Numbered from the stretch's first letter, positions 1 through 13,330 are shown. The stretch: DNA of 64,000 nucleotides from Polytrichum commune (GCA_950295325.1 OX485808.1:26060527-26124526); one strand, 5' to 3'. Notes: a model not told the origin generated them from the sequence alone. Translations and numbers: made by a program.

Positions 1-1132
1 AGAGGTTTTTGTATCCTTGTTTGTGAGTCCGGAGGATTTGGTGCAGCATTGTGCGGTGTTGGGTTGGGTTAAGTTGTGGAGTTCGCAATTTCAACGGTCG
101 AGTGATGTAGCGGCGGGTTGGAGAAGTGTGTGGGTTGTTGGTGAGTTTGACAGTGAACTTTCATTGGGTTGGGTTTGGTTGTAGGTGTTGGTATTTCCCA
201 TTTCTTTAAGAAGAAAAAAAAAAGTTAAGTGTAGTTCTTGGTAATGTTTGGTCTTTTGCTATTGATGATGTGTGACAAGGGCAAGGATATATAGGGATGA
301 TGGTTTTCAAAGGTTCTAAGATTCTTTCTGGTAAGATCTGCATGAGCTAACTGATTGATCATGTATGTTATATTCGGTGTTGTGTTGTTTTGTCAAAATT
401 CTCTGACCTAATTTGTACATGGCTTGATGATCGACTTGGTTAATTATCTATTGCCGCTAAGAAGATTGATTTTACATTCAAAAGGTAGAGTTCGGGTTAA
501 GGATACCACTAGGATGACTGATGTCCTTTCTAGTCTTCCTAACGGTTACCTTGACCTAATCTTCATCATGTGTAATACGCTTTAGTTTTGTCGTCGGGGA
601 AATATTTCAAGGGATTCCTCACATTTTTGAGCTTTTTGAAGAATTATTGACATAGTGAAGAATGTGCTTCCTTCACTGTCACGAAGTTTCAAACTGTGAG
701 ATTGAAGCTAGAGATAGATGAGCAGTAATTTCAGTGCTTCTGGAAAATGAGAACAATAGAAAACAATGAAATCTTCAACTCTGCCCCCCCCCCCCCTCCC
801 TTCCCTTAACACTAGAGAGGTTGAGAGGTTGAAGGAAGGAGCTTCAATCCCCCCTTGATATCTCACTTTGAGCATGGCCACTTTACGGTTGCTCAAACCC
901 ATTGAGAGTTTGAATATTTGTCAAGCTCTCAATAGTCTGAGATTTGGATAAAAGCTTGCCAACTACAATTATCAAACCCCTACAAAACGCAAGTTCGAGC
1001 TCTCAACTTAAGCTAGTGTAAAGGGGACCTAATGGTCTTTCTACAGTTTCCAAACGCCACAGAGAGAACAGGACTTCATGTGCTTCATAGGTCTAATAAC
1101 TGCTTTCTTGTTTTTTTAAAATTTTTTTGCAG
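1..1132. other. No gene resolved; probably intron of the gene at 1133-3178
   Basis: No coding frame here resembles a protein. The segment ends in a T-rich tract and TTTTTTGCAG directly before the exon at 1133, so at least its last part is probably an intron of that plus-strand gene. A run of 13 C at 784-796 is the only simple repeat noted. Upstream exons must lie outside the window or are not recognisable. Confidence 0.4.
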
Positions 1133-3178
1133 TTAGCTCGAGACATGGGAACAAAGTGGTGCTGCAGCCGGTTCCGGGAACCTGAAAATAGAGTGCATGC
1201 TTGGGACTACGATGAAAACACCATGTCTGATGTCCGCGAGTTTGTTCAGGAGCTTCGGCTGTCAGAAGGAGAAGAAGAAATGGGGCCTGTGGCAGACACA
1301 TTCCGTGGGGTCGAAAATCTGAATGGAGTATTCAACTGGGAAGGCTCAGATTGCCCATTGGCAAAGAAGAAGCAGCAGCAGAATGAGCAAAGGCAAATCA
1401 AGCCTGCTGTTCAGGTATGTGTTCAGTTTGTGACTAATTTTCACATCTTTGTTCTTCAGAGACTCCTGCCTTTAGTTTCTGATGCAACAAACAGCCTGTT
1501 ATGCTTCTATTGACCTGACCCATTTGTATCCGGATCACTCAATCTGGTAACGTCATTAGGGTATTGTCTTTGACAGAGCGAGATTGATATACGATTCTTG
1601 TCGAAGCAATCACATAGATTTGTAGCATATGGTAGTAGAAAAGAACCTTCCTTATTCCTACCTTGATGAGGAGCTGACAACCTATTGGTCAAACAGTTTC
1701 TGGAAAAGCAAGATCTGGATCATTGGTTTGCCAAATCCTCACTAACGACTTGTTATATGATGACCCTGCACGCTCCTAGCGCCTTATCAAGTAGTCAGTT
1801 GTTTATTATTTCCTTTCTATATGGGAAAAAATCTGGTTTGCAAGGCGGACAACAGTGCCATCTCCACTGGTTCTGGAGATATATACTCACAATATGGTGC
1901 TCAAGTAAGGATCCAGTGTTCTGGAGCCTTTTCATCTATAATTGTATCTAATAAAAAGGAGTCACTAGGGAAAGAAGAGATGACTCCGTTGTTGCCACCG
2001 GTGTGAATTGTGGTGTTGTGTCATCTTCGAGTTGGTCTAAGTCTATATGTAATCCCAAAATGCGCATCACAAGCATTAGAAGGCTCTCGAAGACAACTGC
2101 CTCCTATCAAGGTGAAGTCCTTGAACGGGTGTGGACAACCTGGCTTGCACCTAATCTCCCCCGAGGGCAAGCCCCTACGTTCCCACATGGTTGGTTGAAA
2201 ATATCTGGTTTACTTGGATACCCCCTCTGTGATTGGGTGGACCATAGGTGGAAGGGTGCACCAGAAAGGTCACCTATCCAAGCACTATTGTAGCCTTAGG
2301 CGGCTTAACCTCAGAGATTATTGTGGATGATGGTGTTTCTTCATCTTCGAGTTGGTCTAAGTCTATTTGTTATCTTGAGACATGCATCACGAGAAGTAGA
2401 GGGCTCATGAAGACTACTACTACCGTTCAAAGGTGAACACCCCTTGAATGGTTGGATGACCCAACCCCCACCTAATCCTTCCAATGGGCAAGCCCCAAAT
2501 GGTTGGTTGAAAATACCTAATTCATGTGGTTACCCCCTCTATGATTGGGTGTGCATTGGAAATCAAGTGCTAGGAAGGTCATCCATCCAAGCACTATTTT
2601 GCCCTTAGGTGGCTCAATCTCAGGGTTCTTGAGGGATCTGGATCAAGGCCTTGGGTTTAAACCACCCACTAGGATAATATATTACTCATCCACAGCTTAT
2701 GGATAGTGTCTCTAACTGGCCCCAAACAGAGTTATTTTAAACCCGTGATGGAGTTGGGAGCATCAGGATGTATACCTCACGTTAGGATGTTTCTCTTGGG
2801 AGGCTAAAGAGAAGCTTAGAAAGCTCAATATCTCTTATCTTGCCAAGATGTTCTCCATAGGCAACATATATGTATATATGTTGTGTGGGTTGGGTTGTCT
2901 GACTTTTGTATCATTACTTTGGGCAGACCTATGCAGACCTATGCAGTAATCAAGCAAAAGCTGGCAATAAAGACAGTGACTCAAATTGGGACAAGCACAC
3001 GGACCTTACTAATGGTGATGTTGAGGTGAAGCGAATTGAACTGCCGCGTAAACCATTTCTAAGCTTTTTCTGGAAAAGATGGCCTCAGAAGACCTCCAAG
3101 AAGAATGCGTTTGAGCTCATTGAGTTTGCAGGGGATTTAGGCAGTGAAGACAATAATGCCCAGTCTTCTTCACATTAG
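1133..3178 (+). CDS. C-terminal two exons of an unrecognised plant gene
   Basis: Two exons join in one frame. Exon 1133-1414 (94 codons) is preceded by a polypyrimidine tract with CAG and followed by GTATGT. Exon 2927-3178 (83 codons plus TAG) follows TTTGGGCAG. Both are phase 0. The product is hydrophilic. It opens with a Cys pair in GTKWCCSRF and has an acidic middle (LSEGEEEMG), a Lys/Gln patch (KKKQQQNEQR) and a basic aromatic patch near the end (FLSFFWKRWPQK). No transmembrane segment or catalytic motif is visible in this part. The 5' portion is off the window. I do not recognise the family. The tandem 10-mer ACCTATGCAG at the second acceptor (2927-2946) offers an alternative site that would shift the frame. 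The intron holds a local duplication (2005-2625). Confidence 0.55.
2005..2625. repeat. Two-copy degenerate tandem duplication in an intron
   Basis: About 300 bp is repeated head to tail (roughly 2005-2315 and 2330-2625). Shared landmarks are TCATCTTCGAGTTGGTCTA, ATGGTTGGTTGAAAATA, TACCCCCTCT and ATCCAAGCACTATT. The copies have diverged by substitutions and small gaps, so the duplication is old. No coding function is seen. Confidence 0.75.
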
Positions 3179-4360
3179 TTTTGTGTACATCTAATGTTAC
3201 GCTGATTTAGTTTTATTTGATAACAAGCAAGTGGGTTTAGTAATCCGAGCTTGCAATTGCATCTTATACCTTGATGATCTTGGGATGCATGATTTATATA
3301 CCAGCTTCTTTGAAGGACTGTAGGGTAATTGGGTGATGTATCAGGTTAGACCCACATTATTTGATGGAGAGCTCAGATGCTTCCAAATGGCCTTCAGATA
3401 GGTGCTCATCTTCGCCATCCTCTACAAACAGGTAATTTTTGCCTGTGGCAGATTTTGCTGTAAAATGTGAAAGAGGTTTGTATGAATCAGGTAGCTTGTC
3501 AACGACACTGAAGCAGGAATAGGTATCATCTAGACTTCTGCAGATTTATGTACTAGTGTGCCAATAAGTGCATTCCGTCTTTGGCACCAGTGAACACAAA
3601 ACTCTGCATATATTCTTTTCCTTAAATTTGATCTCTTATTCACTTTCTTTGGCACGATGTTGTGCAAAAGTATTCTTTTTGGACTTGTGCTTGATGAATT
3701 CGGTTGCACCTGATTGATTCTTTACTGTGGTGATTCCATGAGGATATGGGAAGTTTCTGTACAACTCCTGGTGATCTTTTCACACATTGTTGTTGGTCTC
3801 TCATCTTTGTAGGACTTTGTAGAGGCTTGAGGAACACATAGGGAAAATGGGTTCCACCAGTTGTTGCAGTTGGTTTCTTGCCCAGCATCGCATGCTTTGA
3901 GAGGAAGATGCTTTGCATACATTAACAGGCAGGACATTTCACTGCAGCAGTGAAAGGTGAGTTTTTAATGTTTGTGTTCACAATGTATTTCTTCTGCAGA
4001 ACATAAGGTCTGGAAGCAATTATTGACACATAATCAGAATCCAGACCAATCTGTCAGGTGTATCATGTACCCTTACAAAGTTTTCCATACTAGTCTTACA
4101 TGTGCCAGCTATTTCTAGCCATGTCAGCTCATGGCCATACATGCCACCTCAGGGACTATGCATGGTTTTTACTCTAGGTACTGAAGCAAAAGTTGCCTAC
4201 CCTGTGTGGGCTTATCAGTTTTGTACATAATTAATTCTAACTATAAATTCTTAAGTGCCACGTGCCATGTTGTCATTGGTGAAGAGTGTTTCTTAACCAA
4301 TGATGCACCCTGAAATCCAATAATTTCTTCACATGGTTGTCTGAAACTGATTGTAATGTA
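3179..4360. other. 3' flank, no gene seen
   Basis: The stretch follows the stop codon at 3178, and its first few hundred bases probably include the 3' UTR. Short open frames exist on both strands but show no composition or motif suggesting protein. No repeat or RNA gene was recognised. Confidence 0.4.
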
Positions 4361-4496
4361 CAGCCCCATCAACGGTGTAGCAGAGGGTTGATCTTTTCAC
4401 ACACCGTTGATGGGGCTGGGGCGAACCAACCCGTACACTGGTTCCTTGGAGGCAAGGGTTGAGGCATCCAACAAGGAACGAGTGTATGGGTTGGTT
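4361..4496. repeat. Double hairpin, MITE-like
   Basis: There are two adjacent inverted repeats. CAGCCCCATCAACGGTGT (4361-4378) is a perfect 18-bp match to the reverse complement at 4401-4418. A 25-bp arm at 4424-4448 pairs with 4472-4496 with two mismatches. Two consecutive stem-loops of this size are typical of a foldback element or a transposon end. No target duplication was identified. Confidence 0.6.
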
Positions 4497-4499
4497 TGC

Positions 4500-5270
4500 C
4501 AAAATCCCGTTTATGGTAGTTAGTCTTTATGGTACTTAGTGTCACTTACCCTATTATGAGGTGTTTGTTAGGTTATACGGATGATTAACAACTTCATCAT
4601 AAGTGTCATCTCATGAAACTTGGCATTCAAGCGTGCCTACTAATATCTTGGCACGAGCATGTCCAAAAGTGTTATGAAGTGCATGCCTATGCTACATAAT
4701 GGTCTACAAGTTGATAAAGTGTACACAAATGACACTTGTCATTAGTAGGCTCAAGAATATCTTTCTCTAGCATATTAAAATGTAAACACATGACACTTGC
4801 CATTAGTTTGATAAAAAATGTCTTCCCCTTGCATCTAAAACGCAAGACTATCATCTAAAGTATCCCAATGTGCTACTCTATAAGTCATAATATAGATATT
4901 TCTTCACTCAAAAGAAGTTACTTATGTTGACAAATGGAATCATACTGGGAATTAGCGGGCATGACACTTTGAGACCTCTAGGCATCTAGTCTAGGCAAAT
5001 AGTGTACGTGACACTAAATACCATAAATGGTGTAATGCTTTAGTGTTTTGTTGTTTCATTGTAGTGTTTTAGTGTTATGTTGCAACAATGTTTCATAATC
5101 AGGGTAGGTGTGCATGGTGAATTGATGATCACATATTATTCCATAGTGGTTCTCAATATAAAAGAATAAGGTTGGAGCGAGTTTTCATGTTTCCCATGAT
5201 GTTTTAGGTCGATATGGTTTACCTGAGATGACTGTTGGACTCCTTTCATGAGGGCATCAAAGGCATGTGT
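4500..5270. other. AT-rich flank with CACTAA/TTAGTG motifs, no gene
   Basis: No gene is visible. Scattered TTAGTG and CACTAAAT motifs resemble those in the subterminal parts of the pogo-like element that starts near 5271, so this may be an older related insertion. Confidence 0.35.
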
Positions 5271-6026
5271 TGTCATGGCTAACTATACTAAATATGATAT
5301 TTAGTGTTGATACACTAAATATGAACGCATACACCAAATATCACTAACCCTATGAAAGTAAGTAACATTAACCGTGAATTCAAATACTAAATTTCAACTG
5401 TAGTAATATGTGGAAGTTACATGCACAAATTTAGTGTTAGATATGAGAAAAAATTAACAATGATAAAAGAAGAATTCCAACATATCTTCTAGCATTCCAA
5501 CCTTCTTATATTTGAGCATTCCAACATGAAAACAAATACAATTCGGAGGGAAAATATAATTCAATAATAACATTAGATGAATTCAACATTATATTTAAGC
5601 AAGTATATTTTTAGCATTCATATGAAACCAATAATATCAAAATGGGATCCATTTAGTATGTGGGAGCCATCCAACATTCCAAACACTTAACATGTAAAAT
5701 CAAGCATTTTCACATTTGAGCTTGAAAATAAAACACAACCATTTTGAAAACAATTCATAGCATGTGAGAGTCACATATAATAAAAAAAAAGTTTGAACAT
5801 TAAAAGTATTGCATTTACATCAATAAAATAAAAACATAGTTTTCAAATTGAAGATGGCATAGATTGCCCTTAAAAAAATTGCAGATATTTTCTTATGAAG
5901 ACTTGAAGATGTGGAAAATTTTGATGTACACTCTAAGTTCCATCAATAATCAAAGACATGCTTGATTTAATCATAGTTTTTTTGGCATATGATAAATTGT
6001 TACAATTTACCTCCTGGTTGAAATTT

Positions 6027-6690
6027 TCAACCGAATTTGCAGTCAATTGCAAAAAAAAATCTCTTTCTCAAGTTAATGAATTTTCCGGACCAGTGATCGT
6101 CCGTTCGTGGTATGTTTTGCCAAGTGTTTGCTTCAATGAGGTCAATTTTCTTGGCCTCCCATCTTCTAGTCCATGTATCATTCACTTTAGAAATAATAAA
6201 AGTATCGGCCGGTTGACACAAATGTGTAGAATATGGTGGCAAATACTTTAAGATAACTTATTTTGCTTCCAAGACAACGCTAACTTGCGGAGTTATATTA
6301 TGGCCTGTACAATTATCTACCCAAATCACCTTCGAACGACCATGAACATCATATTGGAACGCCCTAGATTCAAAAAAATATTTTGTAAAGAAAGTTTGGT
6401 CTATTCAGTCTTTGGACCCGGTCTTATAGCATACCTCTGGAATATTATCATCTAAACCACGAATATGATAGTTGCCGTTTAAATTTGTAAAAATCAACAT
6501 TGAAACTTTGATCATTGATTGTCGCCCTCCAGAGATTCTAATGACCATTGTCATGGAGTCTCCATCCGACACCACTTCAGCCTAGGACACTGTGATATCA
6601 CCTCTAAATCCTAAAGTTCTCTTATTATTCATATTCACAATAAAATGAGTTTCATCGATATTTTCCATTAGATTTTCATCGCATGTACCA
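6027..6690 (-). pseudogene. Pogo/Tigger-type DDE_1 transposase relic
   Basis: The minus strand reads through the DDE_1 catalytic core: NIDETHFIVN (first Asp), then VIWVDNCTGHN (second Asp), then LPPYSTHLCQPADTF (third acidic region) and a Trp/Arg-rich tail. At least three in-frame stops (after DITVS, SKD and LEAK) make it non-functional. The N-terminal part continues upstream on the minus strand through 7255. It resumes beyond the CACTA-like insertion at about 11546-11660, where TRKLIITWMVQDES is readable. The family cuts and pastes DNA at TA targets. Confidence 0.85.
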
Positions 6691-8280
6691 TTTCAAAAAT
6701 TTCTATGTAACACACCTAAATGAAATGCGGTGTGCATTTCAATGTCACATTTTTTCTGGACTGCAAGTTTAACGCCTTGATTGTAATAAAAGAACAATGT
6801 TATGCACAAACATGAATTGTTGAAGCCAACTGTTGGTCAGCTTTTCAATGAATAAAATATTATCTTTTTTATCGCGAGAAAATGATGTATAAGGTGAGGT
6901 GGAATCCAATAAAGATGTCATAGCTATCTTGATGAGAAGGCGTGCTAAAAACTTAACTCCAAATTTCTTAAAATGCTCAAATACATAAAATAATATAGGG
7001 TATAACCACTGAATCTATTCTGAGCGTTTATATTCACGACCTGAGGTTGCCTTTGTGCGGAGTTGTTTTAGTCCTCATAATCGGTCTTTGCTGCAAGAAA
7101 TTGGTGAAAATTCGATTTTTTGTTCACCTTCGTTGCAGTATTGGTTTCGCTATACCCACCAATGAGAAGCACCACGAGATTTGTACTTCTTTATTTTCAA
7201 AAATACATTGGAAATACGATAATCGTACGCATGTAGAGACCACGTTGACAATGTACCACTACAAGGAAAACACGAAAAAATGACTGGGGTTTCTGACTAA
7301 AATCGGTAGTTTAGTGCACTGATGACTAGCACTATTTTTAGTCCTCAACCTGGTCATGTCGGTCCAGTCGCTCCAGACAAAATGACTACGGTCATATCGG
7401 ATAGTTTTGGTTTCCTATGGCGCGTTCCCAATGGGGTTTGGGGACCTCGTTTTGGGACGTCCTTCAACCCTTCGTTGTTATCACTATATTTAGTCATATG
7501 TATATAAATAAATATCGCAATGTTTAGTCATGTCCTCTGATTTGAAATAGTCATCTCTACTTCACTGGAATTAGTCATGATATGTATTTCTATTACTACA
7601 TGGTTTTCCCTGTTAAAGTCCATTTGTCCAGTGTATTCGTTCAACAACTGTTTTTAGTCATATTTGTGACTAATAATTGTCATCAGATACATGATCTCTT
7701 ACCAAACGGAGTCACATTTGGCGGAATTCATTCTGAAGGGCTGGTCAATATTCTCGGTGTATAGTAGTCAGCGTTTTGGTTTTAGTGACCAAATGTAGTC
7801 ATTCTATTTGACTGTAACTAGTATCATATTTAAAACTGATGACTTTTACATTCATGACGATTGCATTTATACAACAAACAAGATGACTAGGCTTTGTCAT
7901 CATTATTAAACATTCAACGCCATCATATTGGCACACATAGTCATTTTATCAATACGACTAGGACCTACATATGACTAAGCATAGTCAAGATATTCAAATA
8001 ATGCACTGCAAGAGAGGAATACGTATGATCAATCTTCAACCACTACAGGTAGTCACACATGACTATGAATAGAATCATTTCCAAGTGTCATCGCACATTC
8101 CATTCATAGAAGTTGCATTGTTCTTCTTCACAAATGTACTAGGTATAGTCATCAATCTCGGATATTTTATTACGAATTGTCAGTAAACAATGAGCTACAT
8201 GATATGGTCTCATGTGACTATTTTATTTGAACTACTTGCATCAAAACACGTATGTATATATATGTATTTCTTGCACTCAG

Positions 8281-8466
8281 CTACGCCTGTATAGTTAAAT
8301 GGCGTAGAAACTCGGTGGGCCACATTATGAAACTTCCCACAGCTCCTCCGATCTTCCGCAATGGTGGATTATCTATTTCCATACTTTTGAAGAGGACATA
8401 TTCATCATCCTCGCTCTTCTGCACTTCTAAAGACACACAACCTTCGTATATTATGGCACCGTGCAA
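8281..8466 (-). pseudogene. DUF8039-like fragment from a CACTA transposon
   Basis: The minus-strand frame reads MHGAIIYEGCVSLEVQKSED and then IGGAVGSFIMWPTEFLRHL. That pattern, a short beta-rich segment then a Gly-x-Ala-x-Gly stretch and a WP motif, recalls the domain found downstream of transposase and Ulp1 regions in plant CACTA elements. It is too short for certainty. It supports the CACTA assignment of the surrounding element. Confidence 0.4.
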
Positions 8467-10314
8467 TGCCCCCCCATCACATTCTTCACCTTCTCATGTA
8501 CAACTAGTGGTCCCTCCTCTCCTACCCCATAACCCATCAGTTCTACAAGATCATCTGCCGAGAAAGTGAGAGGTTTTGATTGTTCTTCGGCTGTTGCAAT
8601 CACCTGCACTTGCAAAAATGCCATATATCATAAATTCTAGGATGCACCACGTAAGCAAACATTTAAATTTCAAATAGCATTGCAATGTATCACTTTGAGG
8701 TTAAGAGGTCTACTGCCTTCGTGTCGCCGCTTTCTTGTCTCCGACGCCCGCCACTTGCCTCGGTTTCTTTCCCCCTTGCAGCATTCCCCTCCAGCACTTT
8801 GTGTAATGCAGCCTTCGTCCTCGGCCTCCTCTGCTCCATTACGGCTGCCTTGCCTCTTGGTGACTTCCTCTACTCCATTTTTTTTGGCCCCACGTTCATG
8901 ACTTTTTGTATCTATCTACGTGTGTGTCCTAATTGCTGTGCACATTCCAACACTCGAATCTAAAAGGCCAACCCTCCGAGTTCAGTTATGATCCCATCTC
9001 GACCATTATCCACTGCTAACCATGGACTCATACGGTTGGTGAGCATCCTTCACAAATCCTACCGACAGCTCTGAAGGAATTGAGGGCTCCTTAATGCTAT
9101 GTATATCATCATTTTAATTCTAAATCTAGAAGAATTTGAAACCCTCAACCATGTCTGTTGAAATCTAAGTGTTCAAATCTTCACTTCAAATCAAACCCTG
9201 GTGTTGGGGGAGCAGGGTTGGCATCAAAACTGTCCAACTTCTCACTCCTGATTGGCTCAGGTTCCTCTTTCTTGCCTCCAAACCAACCACCGATCTCTGT
9301 AGATACATGAGCACTGCATTAAGAGGTGAAGAAAAACCGACTCACCTAAGCTTGAACTGCCACGCAATTGTGACGAGGCACTGAGACCAGCGATGTGTAG
9401 TGCAAACTGAAGGAACCGGCTGCCTTGCAAACATCCAACATCGCCGCGGCAGAGCTTCCGCCTATGCTCCTAGTGCTTCCACGCTAGACCTCACAAATGG
9501 GCATCTGAGGTGCACACGGGCCGAAATCCCTCCAACCTAAACCCTATTTTTCCGGGTTGCCCGGCGACCAACGGACCCAAGGGGCAGCCCGAGGATAAAA
9601 AAAAACTCCTCCTTCTTCCATCTTCTTTCCTTTCTGCGGCAATTTTTTGTCCAGGCTGCCCGAAGACCATCGGACCGGTAGGGGCAGCCCGTGAAATAAA
9701 TGCAATTTGAACCTTTCCCCCCTTTTTGATTTTTTACCTTCTTCTTTGTTCGTCATTGTGAACTTTACCTTCACAACTCTTGAATGGTTTAACCTCGTTT
9801 GGAAGTGCATTCTTACTTAAGTTATCTTCCAATCAAAGTTACCTTACAAGGGTTAATCAGGTTTGTAAGTGCATTCTTACCCCCTCCATTGCTAGTGATT
9901 TTTTTGATGCATGCATGTCTACATGAAGTATTGGGCTCACACCCTGGCGACCGCCGCTTGAAGCTGCTCCTGGCACGCCACTGCACGCATGCACGATCCA
10001 AGGTTTCTCTTGAATGCTCGAATCTAGGGTTTTGGGTTTTTATGACTACATGTAGTCATCCTTGCACAATGATGGTGACTGCTTGTAGTCATACTTCTTG
10101 CACACTGCGAATGACTAATATTAGTCAGAGATCAACGGTGTCGTGTGGACACATTTTTTTGTCTCCACGTTCATGACTTTTTTTGTAGTGACATATGCTT
10201 CGTTGAGCACCAACACTTCTCACAAATGCCCTTGACAATTTCACAGAAGGCTAGAAATGGATCCGGAATCACAACAGGCTTTGTTGCAGTTGCAACTGTG
10301 GGACATGGAGGAAA

Positions 10315-11154
10315 ATGAGGCAGATAGGTGACATCTCACAAGTTATGCATGCCCATGCAAGAAATGCATGGGAGCAAAAGTGTTGTCACGGAAAACCATC
10401 CGTAAACATCTTCGACAATACCAACGGGACCTGGAATTCAAGAAATCAATCTTGGTATGTCGGGTGGACATCAATTATTGTATTTTTCCCTTTTGATGAA
10501 GTCATGTGTTCGCGGAATGGTACTGAATAGCTTACGATGTTGCCTCCAAACATGTAAGAAATGAGGAGACCCTATGTGCAGGCCGCAGCAACTGCTGCCA
10601 TGCACTCTCTAATGTTTAGTAATCTACCATTCCCCCCAAAAAACAAATTTGGTTCACATGGGGACCAACAAATGCTGATGCAAACTTTTGGCCCAGATAG
10701 ATTCCATGGACAATGGGGCCCAGGACCAGTTCCGAAGCTCACTCCTTTTATATATTGGAATAGGAAGTGGGAGGTCAAAGTATCAACGCATGCATTCATG
10801 GGATGGGGTCTATTTGCATTGGAAGTGGCAAAGGTTGGGGATGAATTATTGCCATTTGTGGGGCAATGGTTTTCTAAAACGGAGTTCAAAAGCATGTGTA
10901 ATGCAAACCCACAATTCATAAAATATGCACTACGGCTGAAGAAAAATGTTTATCACGATGGGAATGTCTTGAATGGAAACATTGCTGGATACATTAATAG
11001 CTCTATTGGGAGGAAGGAGGAGGCCAATGTGCAGTGGGACTATGTGTCATTGCCGGCACCGTGGAACCCCAAAGTTTAGGGATATGCCATGACCGTGGCA
11101 ACAAGCGACATCGCGGAAGGAGACGAGTTATTCACGTATTACCCATTGAATTGA
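10315..11154 (+). pseudogene. SET-domain protein gene, disrupted
   Basis: The plus strand encodes recognisable SET-domain elements: VSTHAFMGWGLFALEVAKVG (the N-terminal G-x-G strand), then GNIAGYINSS (the central N/H region) and IAEGDELFTYYPLN (the C-terminal E-L-x-x-x-Y motif). Stops at 10528 and 10555, and an in-frame TAG at 11077-11079, break the frame. The motif after the last stop continues in the same frame to a TGA at 11154. A short upstream ATG frame at 10257-10331 is in another phase. SET proteins methylate lysines using S-adenosylmethionine. It lies inside the CACTA-like element, so it is probably a captured host fragment or a transposon-borne gene. Confidence 0.75.
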
Positions 11155-11542
11155 ATGCCAATGGTGCTCAACATTGCGGCACAGAGGCATTGCTTCATCT
11201 CATATAGTTTAGTGAGAGGGTAGCACATACAAACTGTTCGTGTGGGAAACCCAGATGAAAACCACGTTTGTAGTCATTGTTTTGGACCATAGTTATATGG
11301 GTATCAATATTAGTCATATGGACCGTTATGACTACAATGAAAATGTAAAATATGAGGACAAAATGTTCCCAACACGTTCTCTGTAGAGTTCCCGGCAAAA
11401 CTTGTCCAATCTTAATAAAACCTTAGTCATATGATGACTAACGTGTGTTCTAGTCATCACTTTGGTTCAATATAACTTCCCTGCAACCAGTAGTCATATC
11501 CGGTCATATGGCCCTAGTCATTTTTTCGTGCTCTCCTTGTAG

Positions 11543-13030
11543 TACACTGATTCGTCTTGTACCATCCATGTGATTATAAGTTTCCTTGTGGTAATAGTGG
11601 AAACTTGTTGGAGACGGCGGGGAGGATTAGTGACAACATTGATGGTTATCATGGCTGCAAAATGATAAGAATAATATACCGATTAGACATGCGAAGAAAT
11701 GGAGTTCAACAATGAAAAACGAAATTAATTCTCAAAGACCCAAAACACACGCAAGATAAGCAATAATTCATGTTGACAGTGAAAGACAATTCAATCATAT
11801 GTTTCATCCCATTGACAAGGATGAAAAAAAATTGAGCATTGCAATTGGTATTGAAGTTTTGAAAGCCCAACTTATGAGAGATTGCAATCTTGAAACTGTG
11901 ACGATGAAATTCTAAAATATCAAGCCTCAGACCAAGGAGCAACAAACTAAGTGCAATATAGACGAGGAAACAAATTTCATCCAAATCAACAACACTTAAT
12001 CACGTTAGTGACGAATGAGTTTCACTTCTCTAGTTCCAATGTCCGAGGAGGTATTTGGACATAATTGGTCGAGTTCTTAGTGTTTGCGAGTCCAACCGGC
12101 TACATGTTGACATCTTTTTGGTTTTTCTATATTAGGTTGAGTTTATTATCTTATTTCCTCTAGAAAGATTGGTCATTTTCCTGAAGGCTTTAACTTAAAC
12201 CAGTTATTTCTCAAATTCAACTGGTTCATCTATAGCTAGCAGTTGGTTCTTCCCTGTTCCATCGGTTTGGAAAGGACACACACTAAATCAATGATCGGGG
12301 AGGAACCGGCAGTTAGTTACAGATAAACCAATTGAGTTTGAGAAATAACCGATTGAAGTTCAAGACTGCATGAAAATTACCCATCATTTTAGAGGAATTC
12401 GTAGAATATACCCCAATTCATTAAAGAAAAACCGGAGGATGTTAACATGCAACTGGTTGGACTTGCAAACACTAGGATCTCAACCGATTATGCCCAAAAA
12501 TCTCCCCGATCACTGCACTAAACATCCCGTGAGAACAATACCATGTACTAAGTTTAGAAGCAATATAGTGTGGTATTATAATACACTAGATGCAAATCTC
12601 CAAGCTCATATGAACTAAAAATCCTTTATTCCCGCAACTTAAAACATGACTTTCTGGACGCCGCACCTGCTAACTGAAAAAAAAATGGAGCTGGAAGGAC
12701 GGAATACGACCCATATACTGATTAGTTACATTGAAATTGTAGCCATTTGAGGCAACATAATGTGGCAAAACACATTTTCCAGTATGAAACAATGTTCTCT
12801 GTACAATGCACCAAGTTCTATCCCACTAAACAAAGTCAGATACCTCCGAGCATCATAGCCATAGCTTGGGGTGCGACAACAACATGGCTGGCAGAATAAG
12901 GTGCAACCAGATACCTTTTGTTTGTTGAGATCCACACTGGTAGAAACAGAAGGCACCATTTTCTGATATGATCAAAATCATCTGTGATTTGTGTCAAGAC
13001 CTATCCCACTCTATATGTAACATAGAGACA
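11543..13030. other. Pogo-like element interior, no intact gene
   Basis: The first 120 bases carry the N-terminal end of the split pogo-like transposase (minus strand). The rest is AT-rich with no recognised gene. About 12840-12900 shares a motif with 13010-13060 (AGCTAYGG, GCTCGNAGGTAT and GTGGGATAG on the minus strand), a small local duplication spanning a possible splice donor. Confidence 0.4.
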
Positions 13031-13330
13031 TACCTGCGAGCACCGTAGCTTAATCTGCTGCGATAATGAAGGCTTCAATGAGGGCTCCTACCACGGCCGC
13101 CCATTCCCAAGCTTGGGGGATGTCCTGTCCGCGCCACCCATACACTGCACATTCATAAATAGTAGCGGCTGACCATTAGTATCTTTGTTTTCAAGGCAAC
13201 CTCCTCAAGGCTCAAGCTGCCTGCACCAAGGAGTTGATCTGCAGTGTCGAGTGATAGCTTCGGAATATTGCGGGTGATGACCCGGAATCCAAAGGTAGGT
13301 GGAGGCTGCGCTGCTCACTGGTCCATAATG
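13030..13330 (-). other. Possible exons 3' of the SOD-like exon, unrecognised
   Basis: Two minus-strand open stretches with acceptor-like CAG boundaries follow the superoxide dismutase exon. One reads QPPPTFGFRVITRNIPKLSL then SLSLEEVALKTK (about 13190-13315). The other reads YGWRGQDIPQAWEWAAVV then GALIEAFIIAAD before a TAA (about 13050-13145). Neither matches the C-terminal half of Fe-SOD, so they may be exons of a chimeric gene assembled in the transposon. Function unknown. Confidence 0.25.

Larger units (their letters stand above)
7257..11542. mobile_element. CACTA (En/Spm)-like element, non-autonomous
   Basis: The left end CACTACAAGGAAAACACG is matched by the inverted right end, which reads CTACAAGGAGAGCACG, each followed by AAAAAATGACT. 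TAC flanks both sides (7254-7256 and 11543-11545), fitting the 3-bp duplication of CACTA elements if the terminal TG of the right end is lost. Dense TAGTCAT/ATGACTA heptamers at 7.3-8.2 and 11.27-11.53 kb look like the subterminal transposase-binding repeats typical of En/Spm. No transposase was found. Contents are a DUF8039-like scrap, a broken SET gene and a second CACTA-type terminus ending TTTTTTTGTAGTG near 10189, which suggests two overlapping insertions. Confidence 0.75.
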
